Shown here: positions 47,501-57,782 of the stretch, piece by piece
Position numbering within the stretch: position 1 is the first letter of the stretch
How the letters are laid out: each line of letters opens with the position of its first letter
Origin: Phoronis australis
Taxonomy: Eukaryota > Phoronida > Phoronidae
Assembly (NCBI GenBank): GCA_002633005.1
Contig: NMRA01000079.1
Coordinates: 983,148-1,047,147, forward strand
Reading direction: 5' to 3'
DNA: 64,000 bases
The notes under the pieces: model-generated
Database searches by the model: none
What the model was told of the DNA's origin: nothing
Seen by the model: only the letters and a program-made list of their open reading frames with translations
Translations under genes and position numbers: made by a program

Positions 47501-50500
47501 CTTTTATTTACAAAATCGAGACCATACCACCGATAATACAAAGTCAACGAGTATGTTTTATTGGTTTCTGTGCAGTATCACGGTATTTTTAAAACGGATC
47601 ATGTGAATTGAATGTTCGGTAACACTAGTATTCGCTGAAATGTGGCCGAAATCACATGGTCTAATTTAAAATGCTCTGCAATATCTCACGTAATCTTGTT
47701 AAGTCTTGTTCTTATCGAGGTCCTAGCATTACTGAACTCTACCCAAGTTAGGGTTATGTAACGCTAGGATCTGCGGAAGGTCCCACGAGGTTGTTTGATA
47801 TAGTGCCGCGTGTTTTTAATGAGAACATGCTCGTAAAATTGATATTTCTAGTCGCGAGTCAGCTACATGTAGTGAGCTCTACCCTTTTTTAAATACAGAT
47901 CGGTACTGCAATATAATTGAAGGTTTGAAACAAAAGCATTGCCAAAGCACCTACTGTATAAACCTGCGTGCAATCCAAAAAGCGGACTTTAGATTAAAAC
48001 GGTCAAACCTTGATGGCATTTGTGCCCGCATAATTACCGCTTTGTTAAACTAACATGTAGTCTGGCTTCCGTCAAGTATTACGATTCCTACTGTATGTTC
48101 TTTACAAGGCGTGAAATGATCTCTTTCCTAGGGGATATTTTGGTATCAATTTGAGTGGCCTTTGATAAATCAAAATATTCTTGTTTGGTAACAGAACTGA
48201 GACCTGCCTTATTGAATATAAACNTAGCATTACTGAACTCTACCCAAGGTAGGGTTATGTAACGCTAGGATCTGCGGAAGGTCCCACGAGGTTGTTTGAT
48301 ATAGTGCCGCGTGTTTTTAATGAGAACATGATCGTAAAATTGATATTTCTAGTCGCGAGTCAGCTACATGTAGTGAGCTCTACCCTTTTTTAAATACAGA
48401 TCGGTACTGCAATATAATTGAAGGTTTGAAACAAAAGCATTGCCAAAGCACCTACATGTACTGTATAAACCTGCGTGCAATCCAAAAAGCGGACTTTAGA
48501 TTAAAACGGTCAAACCTTGATGGCATTTGTGCCCGCATAATTACCGCTTTGTTAAACTAACATGTAGTCTGGCTTCCGTCAAGTATTACGATTCCTACTG
48601 TATGTTCTTTACAAGGCGTGAAATGATCTCTTTCCTAGGGGATATTTTGGTATCAATTTGAGTGGCCTTTGATAAATCAAAATATTCTTGTTTGGTAACA
48701 GAACTGAGACCTGCCTTATTGAATATAAACTCTGGGAATGAATTACATACTTGGAGTGGTTCGGTCAGGATTTTTTTATGTTCTTTTTCAGTTTAGGTCT
48801 GCCAGGAAACCAGCTATCATGTTCCGAGGGCATTATGGAATCCCGGGAGACGCATAAAGGTTGGTCCGCTTGTAGCAAGCAGAAATTAAAGAAGATACTA
48901 AGGTACTGAAATTAAACCTTCTACTAACCAAGGCTTTACATGTTACTTAAACGTTAAAGTATATTTGAGAACAGACGACTTGGTTTCTTTTGCTGACATC
49001 GCTTTTTGCATTCATGAACATAATTTAAAGTGATGTCATTACCGACAACATCGTGTGCTACGCATGCGCAACCCAAGAACGGAAGCCTCAAGAGAAAAAC
49101 CTGGTGACATGTACCATCAAGAGATGATTGACTACACGAATCGAATAACTACATGTATTCAGATGAACGGAGGGCGGTAATAGTTCCCGTAGTCACAGTA
49201 GTTTTCTATATAGGCCTACACTGGACAATTAAACGTACGAAATCCACGCATAAAACCGCAATTACAGATCACTCTTTTTAGAATCCTTTCTAATCCTGAC
49301 CAAATCTCGACAAAATCTCCTCAGGTTTTCTATGTTCATTTTGTCGAAGTTGTTACAATTCATTTCGCAAGTCCATTGTATCAAGTGACATTTAATGCCC
49401 AAGCAAACTAGTAACGTAGATCAATTACACTGTGAACACTATTTTATTGCGACTAAAGGTCGAACAAACTTCTTAAGTCGGAGTTCTGTCGAATTTTGCA
49501 TATACTATTTTGAAAAATACTTTAGACTGGGCTAGCCCAGCTTTCAGTTACATGAACACAACATCGCCTAACCCCACCTATCATTCACATGTTGATCATT
49601 TCGGTGTGACCGCAATGAAATTTATCTGGCAATGGAAACGTGTGACTTACAAAACAACACCAATGTGCAAGCTGCCGCATTGACTGAATCTTCGGGATTT
49701 TGACTGGATGCCTTAAGCATTGTTGGTTGTTATCAACATTTGTTGGCATCCATGCTTGATTACCCCTAACAACAGAACAATCATTTATCGTTCAAACTTG
49801 CATATTTATAAGAAAACGCACAGACGTGGATAACATCTGGTGGACAGACGTCCTATTTGACGCCTTACGACAAATTAGGGTAACATTTTAAGAAAAGGGA
49901 CACATTAAGATGGCCGATATCCTGGCAGATAACTTGCGACAGCCTTTCGCCAATAGAGCCTAATCAAAAATCATTTAATTGGAATGTATACATTTAGGTA
50001 TATCATTGCCAGAGTAAATTGGTGTGTTTTGTATCCCAACACAATTAAGAAATAGCTACCGTGATTACACTTTCCGTCAATGGCGGAATCTGGCAAAGCT
50101 AGTGCCTCGTCTTCATTTTTCGCAAAGTAACCTGTTCTACGAAAAACAGCCTTGCTCTGCCATCTGATTCGTTGGCAGACGCTTAAAAGGAAGAACTGAC
50201 TACGGTTTGTTTCATCATGCGTGTGGTAAAATAATACTCCTTGTGATCGTAGGGCACGGAAGCATTGTCAAAGGGTGTGTACTTTTGACAATCATCCTCC
50301 ACTAAATTTGTTCACAAGATCACTTTACTCCATTCCCAGCGACCCGTGGATATACTCTTGCTTGGAATATCAAGAAGGTTCCATGCCAGTGCCGAAGGCT
50401 TCTCTTGGCCTTATTTCAGCGGAGGACTTTGAGGCAATCAAACAAAACTGTAATGATGACATGGTTGCTACTCACTGGGTATACAAAGGCAAGTTCTCCA

Positions 50501-53500
50501 GGACAATTAGCTACACACTTCTCGCCAGACGCTTCTCGCCATGGGTAAGTCGGCTAGGGACACAGAGCATTGTTTGAGAATACATATATTTCGTGTTCAC
50601 TAGTCAAAAATGCCCTTGTACCTCTTGGCCCCATTCATGTTTCAGTGTTAAAGAGTTCCAAGTATTAATTAAAGGTGTATTTGCATGAACCTAACTATGC
50701 TAATAAATAGCAGGAACTAAACGTCAATCTATTTTAACTTCATATGCACTAAACGAGGTGCAGATGTATTCGTAGACACAATGTAAATGTAAAAACAAAA
50801 AATAGGAAATAGGTGGCCTTTGCACGAATGGCGTATCTTAGGCGCTCGCATAGCCAAGGTCATGCACTGTTATTCCTCACAACCACGTCACGATAATTAC
50901 TGGATTCGGTTGAGTGATTTACGGAGGATCATTTTCGACCCAAAATTCGTCCAAAAAAACATTTGGCAGTTTTCAACCTACTTCATATTCACATAATCGC
51001 TTGTTTCTAACTAATGTGACCAACTATGAAACAATTACAGCAATAAGGAATTAGCGTGCATGTTCCACTTTAAATTCTAACCGTGTCAGTCTGTCAAACT
51101 CATTGCATTATTACGTGCAGAGCTACCTAAGATAGAACTGAGGGACCCACATGGATTATATGTGTGCTTGTATGCTACATCTAATTTCCCAACATCAACC
51201 TAAATCAACGCTTCCACTTACCAAGCTATCGCGTAGTCTAGTACACGTTAATCTTTAAGACCGGCCTCTTTCGTCAGTGGATAAGGGAATGTTCATGCAC
51301 AGTGAGGGTATTTGACATCGCCACTGCCCGGGTGAGATTGTGGATTATGAAAACTAAATATGTCTTTGGAAATCGAACTCGGTTTTTCATCGGCAACAGA
51401 CGAATTTAGAATGGTTTGCCAAAATCTTAGCTGCCTGAGTAGCACAATAACGGGTTGAATTGTATACATCACTGCACAATAGTGCTTAACTGGGTGGTCT
51501 TGATTTCCTGAAAAGAATAGTGTTGTTTCAGCGAGTGAGCACGTCACGCACGCTTGGCAGCCTTCATAAAGACAACTCGTAAAAATTTAGACGGGATGGG
51601 CCTTAAAATCTTTGCTACCAGGATACATGTTCAAGCAACCTGGGGCTTATGTAGAAATTTGTAGTTACTGGGATTAAAATTTGTTACAACTAAATGTGGT
51701 TCTCGACTTTTTTTAGCTGAGGTTTTCCGAGAGATCGTTATCCGACATTCAGATCAATTTCAAGTCGCCTTGATGACTTTTGGCTTAGGTAAAACTGGCT
51801 GTATTGAAACAAGTCATAGTACGTCTTTTGTATGTATCGCTACATATATTTCACGCGCTTTGATTAGCAACGCCTGGACAATATCTGCAAGTGGACGCCG
51901 TGCAGACGACAAGTTGGCAGATTCAACCAACAATTCTATTCTGCAACTCCAAGAAACACAGTGGGTTATCTGTGCGGAAAAAACAAGGTAATTACCTGTT
52001 TTCAAAACGGTGTCATATCCCGTTGCGCTGTTGCTTTGAAAATGTGATTCCGTTTTTTTTGCCTGCTCTGGGGTATCTAAAAGAACACTAGTGGGTGAAA
52101 TCGTTACCAAAACACGTATTTTGTTTAGATAGCGTCCCCTAAATCTTAGCTTTTTGCATGGATTGGTGCGTTAACGTAGGTCAAGTGAACCTTTGTCCTA
52201 AAATTCTCCTAATTTTCGTTCGTATAGCCGCAAGTGGTCACAAATAGAAATTCAAATATAAGCAAGCAGTTGGCTCTACAAAGGATGGTGAATACCATAA
52301 TGCACAATTTCTTGTGCTTACTACGCGCATATTTTCATATCCTCCCATTGTTAGTGTTTTCCACACAAAGTCTTCGGTCTTTTTATTTTTGCTCATTTTT
52401 ATGGCATTCAGGACAATGGTGCGACCATTACATAATATGTAGGCAGCGTTTTACATGTACACATTTTAGTACCATACTACGGATTGATCTAAAGCTCCGT
52501 CTGCGATCCCCTCGACCCCCACACCCTTTGACCCTCTCAATCCAATTTACTGTGCACAATCTCGACTCTATCTGAAAATACAAAAAGCGCTGACTTGCAG
52601 GAACAACGAGTCGGGCCGTGAGTTCGACTGACTTTCCCCTTTTTGCAATAAAGAGAGTAGATTTGGCAAGTTTGAAAGCCAAAAACGGAAAAATAAACTC
52701 GACCTAATCAAACTAAAGACCTACCAACGTTACAAATGTCGTCCCTGGCAGAGTTCAATCGTCTCGTCTGCTCTTCAGTGAATGATAGATTTAACCTTTT
52801 ACGTAGAGTGCGAAGAACCGACAAAAACGTAATTTCATTAGTAAATACAATTTAGAAAACAAACTGTTGACTTAAAAGCATCTCTACTTTACATGGAGTA
52901 TATTATAGACGAGTATACAACAGAAAGCAAATAATAAAAATGTAAAATAATATACATTCACGATAACGTATCTCTCACTAAGTTTAGTAGAACTGGGCCA
53001 TTGGTAACCAATTAAGAATCTATTTCCGTCGCAGCGGCAGCACAACCACAATTCGTTATTTCAGAACACGTTCTCACACCAATTTCTGTTTGTAAGCACC
53101 CACCTGAGTCAGAGTAGACTCTCGTGTAGTTATGTCTTTTGGGAAAGTAATTCAGTGTCGTATTAATGATTATAAAATGTGCAGGAAGCGAAAAGATACA
53201 TCTCTTGCCACAGGTCGTTGGTCAAGGAGGTGTGGGTCGTGGGTTATGGGTCATGGGGTTGTGGATCGAGAGGCGTGTGGGGGTTGCGAGGGCTTTAGAA
53301 CAATCCGTATCATATATTCACCGCCTTTTCTTCTTCCTGCAACGAAGTCCGCTCCCAGTCGCGGATTTAAGGGGGCATGCCCCCCTAAAATTCTAACAGA
53401 TACCATTTGGCAGTTCGGGATGCGAATCGATGACTAGCATATGCGCGCGCACAGGGGAGCTCGGGGGACGAATGCACAATGCATAGGCCTTCAACTAATC

Positions 53501-56088
53501 ATGTTCACCGTTTTGTTTTAGTAAAAATGTTCGCAAACCCAAAAATTCGATACCCCAGCATCCCTAGGTTTAGGTTGGACGCGCGCGAGTGGTGAAATTC
53601 TGGTTATTCCTGTGCCCTGACTCCCCAACACAAAATCCTGGATCCGCCCCTGCCTCCGAGACGCTCCATTAGTTGTCATCAAGAGGGACTGGCATAACTT
53701 AGATTATTCATGTATGTGAGAAAAAGTTTTGGGACAGTACACAGTAGATACACTGTTGGACCCACCCCCATTTGTCTCATTGTTTTGTCACCCCGCTGCT
53801 ATCCACAGCATGTCTCGCCGGAAAATATCACCGTTTTTGAGTAGTATGAACTGACCGTCAGCAGTTCACCCTCGTGTCAGAATATCTCTTCCCAAAAATG
53901 CGAATCAAAGCACCAATAGTATGATGTCCTTTAGGTTATGTATGACCTCTGGACATAATTATAGTTCATTATGCATTAATGGAGAGCTTTAAACGCAATT
54001 TCTAATAACGTTTTTTAGAACGGGGAATCTAGAATAGAATGTAAAATTTCCATATGAACCCGATCAGGCATATCTTAGGAATGATGATTCAAATTTAGAC
54101 ACATACATGTATGTGTGTACATTTTACTAGGGTCTAACACGACCGTAGATGTATATTCCTTACCAACCGACATTAAAATTGGTACGCAATCTGACAAGAT
54201 CTGACAATTCTTGATGGAACGTTTGAGAATACTTCATAAGTGACCTCGGACTTAACACATTTTTTGTCACTTGTAATGGTACTTGCGTAATCAGAAACGC
54301 AGTCAGCACATTTATAATGCTACAGGGTACTGACTAAGCACGTTATTTTGTTTTATGGAGCTCGTTCCAGTTCGGTTACCCAGATAGATATACATGTATT
54401 GCTAACACGCTCGTGTTCTTCGATTTTGGATTAGACCTCCACTTAATTCGCCCAATTCGATTTTCACTAAATTCACTTTGAACATCTATCTTCAGTATCT
54501 ATCAACAGCTATCTTCACAATTTCAGATTTGCGAAAATTCAAACCGTTGTGTATCGGCTGGAAACTCAGGCTGTGGTCAAAGAGAGACGTTAACAGAACC
54601 CGAGGGAGCCTTGTCTTCGTTTAGATTCAATGGCAAAGATTTCTACCTTCCGAACATGTTTTGTTCTTGGAGAATCAGGCTTAATAAGAAACAGCAAGTG
54701 TCTGTAAGTGACGTCAAATGTACTATAGTTCCGCAGGGTGTATCACGGCTCATGTATTTTTTCTCCACCTGCCACGAACTCCCAGAGCAATATGATACAT
54801 GTGCACGTAAACTCGTTCTTAATCCGACAGCATACGTTGTAGGCGAGTGAAAGTGACAGTTGGTAATAACACTGACCGTCAACTTCAATTGCAGTAGTAA
54901 TGACCACATTAGGCTGTTTTTCGTCATTTGTTTTTGGTTGTTATAATTTAGTTAGGACATTGTGAAAATTGAGAATTCTTTTCATTCACCATTTGAGGAA
55001 GAGACATCATGATCGAGGACACGCATACGCCCGTTGTGGCTTAGGTGGATTATACTATGGACACACTGTCTCTAAATAAGACCAACTGGGTGTTCCTTTC
55101 ATCAGCATACAGAACAACTTGTCTATACCCCGAGGGAATAGTAGCTACATGCACGAAGAGAATTTAAGTTCACGAATATATTATTTTTTGAACGTACACG
55201 TACATGTAACTCCTCAAATTTGAGTTTTCCTTAGGTTTTGCTATGCCTATATGCTGCTTCCTGAGTCCTGTTGTGCAATCATAACCTTAGCTGAGGGTAA
55301 TTTGGCACTCATGATGGTGTTTGTTTGAAAAACATTTCAACTAAAGGATCGGTTTCATGAAAGTGGCCTAACGCAGAAACTTGGTCTTAATCAATACCTT
55401 GAAATGATGGATAGTAACTAGCAGTTACGTGTGTAAATTTAAGGAGTTTCCACTTTTGATCAAGTGTGGTTTAAAGTTTTTTAAGAAACAGTTGTGTATA
55501 CATGTAGGAGCATAAGACTAAACTTTGTCGTAACTTTTGTGAAACTTTTCATGAAACACACCCCAGCAGCAATGCACAGAACAAAATTTTAAAGGTAACG
55601 TTCAAACGATACTATAAGTGACCAACGTGTGGACAAAGGTATTCTTTTTTCTTTAAAATTAGCTGGAAATCCAGGTAATGGATGTCCTCGGCTACGATGA
55701 TGATAACTGCATGGTGAAAACCGGCTACGTCATAATTGGTGACCGGGTGTCTGTTTTCGACGGACCGAGCTCCAAGTCAAAGCACGTGATGACGTTCTGC
55801 AATGGAAAACGGGCGATGATTATTTCTTCTACATATATGCTTTATGTAGAATTTGTAACAGACAGTAGCCTAACGTCAGTAGGTACCGGGTTTAAGGCAA
55901 CGTACACATCCGTTGTGCTTGAAAATGACGGAGAGCCGTACGTGGTGATATTAGGCCTACCAGAAGAAGACGGTGAGACTCGTGTGGCAAAGTTCCTCTC
56001 CAACGGATGCATGAAACCAGTGATATCAATCGACACTATTGTCTCTGCATTGCATATGTTAGTTATGGGAATGCGTGGTCTACTGTAG
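41501..56088 (+). CDS. P4: reprolysin-like pseudoprotease with CUB domain and hydrophobic tail
   Basis: Exons: 41501-41615 (candidate), 42678-42787, 47342-47450, 48792-48902, 50340-50544, 51868-51987, 54527-54703, 55663-56088 (TAG). Phases chain correctly (1-2, 2-1, 1-2, 2-2, 2-0, 0-0, 0-0, 0). Order: AAFQAWLSK helix and TIICLT strand, then SCDLMDC, ruined zinc site ILKLRKGLGLPGN across 47450/48792, Met-turn-like IMESRETHKGWSACS, CLEYQEG, cysteine-rich DNICKWTPC...GYLCGKNKIC, then CUB. Lengths of 177 (exon 7) and about 205 bases (exon 5) equal those in P2. One exon equivalent to the 93-base exon was not found. About 460 residues. The C-terminus VISIDTIVSALHMLVMGM is hydrophobic, which P2 lacks. 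A candidate signal exon lies at about 41280; its start codon reads TTG in this copy. Confidence 0.7.
44684..45862. mobile_element. Possible DNA transposon remnant with AATAAGCGCCC ends
   Basis: cctaataagcgcccatgccc near 44761 is inverted as gggcgcttattagagcgaat near 45837. About 1.1 kb between, no transposase frame recognised. Confidence 0.4.
47342..48902 (+). CDS. P4 exons spanning the ruined zinc site
   Basis: 47342-47450 ends AAAGG|gtacaa and joins T|TTAGG at 48792. ILKLRKGLGLPGN aligns without a gap to AHELGHNLGLPHD: His, Glu, His, His become L, K, K, G, while L-G-L-P stays. The N at 48224 lies in this intron. Confidence 0.65.
47724..48730. repeat. 500-bp direct copy pair meeting at an N
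   Basis: 47724-48223 and 48225-48730 are nearly identical; the second is 6 bp longer because it has TACATGTA where the first has TA. Both end at gaatataaac. Likely an unmerged contig overlap. Confidence 0.85.
48224..48224. other. Assembly gap (single N)
   Basis: Sits exactly between the two 500-bp copies. Confidence 0.95.
52495..53305 (-). repeat. Dispersed repeat related to 17630-17940
   Basis: The part 52495-52740 matches the reverse complement of 17630-17940 (cctaccaacgttacaaatg, tttggcaagtttgaaa). A GGGTCG-rich block lies in + orientation at 53215-53305. It sits in P4 intron 6. Confidence 0.5.
53357..53655. mobile_element. MITE-like element, GGCGGATCCAGG end
   Basis: cagtcgcggatttaaggg at one end and aaatcctggatccgcccctg at the other are partly complementary. 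The right end also stands alone near 2545. Confidence 0.45.
54527..56088 (+). CDS. P4 CUB domain exons and hydrophobic tail
   Basis: 54527-54703 and 55663-56088. CUB cysteines: SGCGQR, MFCSWR, DDNCMV and TFCNGK, with VSVFDGPSS before the last as in classical CUB. The final 22 residues are hydrophobic with no basic stop-transfer segment, compatible with a GPI-anchor signal or a membrane tail. Stop TAG at 56086. Confidence 0.8.
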
Positions 56089-57305
56089 CATACATTTATT
56101 ATTTACAAGAAAGATTGCAATGTGTCAAGTTGTCAGACTTCCTTAACACTTTCCAGGCAATTATAAAGTTTCATAAGCGTCAACCGTGTACTATTCGCGT
56201 CTTAGGCGGAATCTTTGCACTCGAAACCTAACCCGAAGTTATCTTTGACATTTTCCGCTCTAGTTTAGTGCAGTTTCAACATAAGCGATCATTGAGCTTG
56301 TTTGTTGACTGTCCAATACCAGTTAAACTGAGTTTTAAGAATCAGCCGGAACTAAAAATGGAGTTTTTGCTCGAAAACTATAAATTTTACGTGGAATCTG
56401 GGCGTAGTAAACTCAAGTTTGTGGCTTGAAGTTTGAAGTCATCTAGCACGACGCTGGACTAGATATTTTTTCTGTGTAAACAGTCAGGTAATCGACCAAG
56501 GAGCAATAAGCATTCAGGTTGACCTCGTACCAGAAGATAACGGGAATTGTCAAAACAATTTTGAGTTCGGGTTTGAGTTAAGAGCTTAAACTGCGTGACC
56601 TGATCTGGGCAGGTTGCTTATCATTTTGGTTGTTGAAGGGATAATAATTTGTAAAAACGCACATGCGATTGCAGTGCACAAAAAGTCGTATACCAAAGTC
56701 TCGTTTTCCCATGCACCGATTTCGGGTCACCGCCAACACGCTGTCGTCGTTCAGAAGTAGTCGTGGTAGCAGATGGCGTCTGCCAAATCAAGATTTTCGC
56801 CTCAAAAGAGGGATCCGACGTTTCCTGGGGTGGTCATCCCTCGAATTACCAGTTAGTTAATGGAGCAGGCATCGGCGTGTAATTTCAGTTGTCGTACCGC
56901 GAATTTCCGTAGATAAGCCAATGGGTGTGTTTTCGGAAAATGAAAAATTCCAAGCGTTTTAGCAACACCAAATAAACACCAGGGTGTCTATCCAGAAAAA
57001 GAGGCGTGTAAACGCAAAAATATGGTTTTGCTGACTTTGACATTTTTTACTTAATTTTATGTTATTAAATGCATAGCTCGCCAACACCTTGTTCGCTTTT
57101 AAAATGATAGGTGCTTCACAACATTGAATTTGTGACAAAAAGTTGAGGCTTAATGGAACTAGACTCCAAATAAACGCCCATGGGCGTGTAATCGGCATAA
57201 TTTTCCAAATAAATGCCCATGGGCGTTTTATGGGTTGGGCTTATCTATGGAAAATCCTGGTAGGGTCGCCAAAATTGCCAAAACATGCTACTATTCGACA
57301 CTCAA

Positions 57306-57387
<82 letters not shown>

Positions 57388-57560
57388 TCAAACTTATGAT
57401 GCTACAAATTCACTGATATTTAGTAAATCCCACGTCAACTCAACTGCTTCATTCAGCCTATTTTAGGACATTTAGCGAAGCCGATATCAACTCAACAACT
57501 TCATTTTTTAATTTTATCGTTCATTGCAAACACATTACTACTTCGTGAAATCAATCGTGT
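56089..57560. other. Spacer after P4 with palindromic repeats and an AT tract
   Basis: No gene seen. CCAAATAAACGCCC-type motifs followed by their complement occur at about 56965, 57166 and 57205. An (AT)n tract with a central cacagtg lies at 57309-57386. Confidence 0.5.
57309..57386. repeat. AT microsatellite, palindromic
   Basis: Two TA runs of about 30-40 bp flank cacagtg, forming one near-perfect palindrome. Confidence 0.85.
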
Positions 57561-57564
57561 TTAA

Positions 57565-57781
57565 AGGCGAAGGCAACCTTTTTCCATCTCATTTTGAGCT
57601 AAAATAAGGTTGGTTGGTTATCCTAGACATATTTTCCACTTAATTACAGCTTTTCGTAATTTTATTAATTACTCGTCTGCTACTCCGGAAATGACGTTTT
57701 AGGAGGCAAGCGTTTCCCGCCACTTGGTTTTGCGTTGACTTTACCGTGCGAATCTGTTCTATTCTACTTTTGTTTTGTGCT
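57565..57781 (+). mobile_element. Kolobok-like element copy 2, truncated by a gap
   Basis: After TTAA (57561-57564) the sequence follows the AGGCGAAGGC terminal repeat and then the inner segment ccacttggttttgcgttgac, the reverse complement of the right inner part of 16395-16605. It stops at the N at 57782. Confidence 0.75.
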
Positions 57782-57782
57782 N
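57782..57782. other. Assembly gap (single N)
   Basis: Cuts the second Kolobok-like element. Confidence 0.9.

Noticed and set aside
47724-48730. Recent tandem duplication of an intron segment
   Set aside because: The N exactly at the joint and the shared ends point to an assembly overlap instead.
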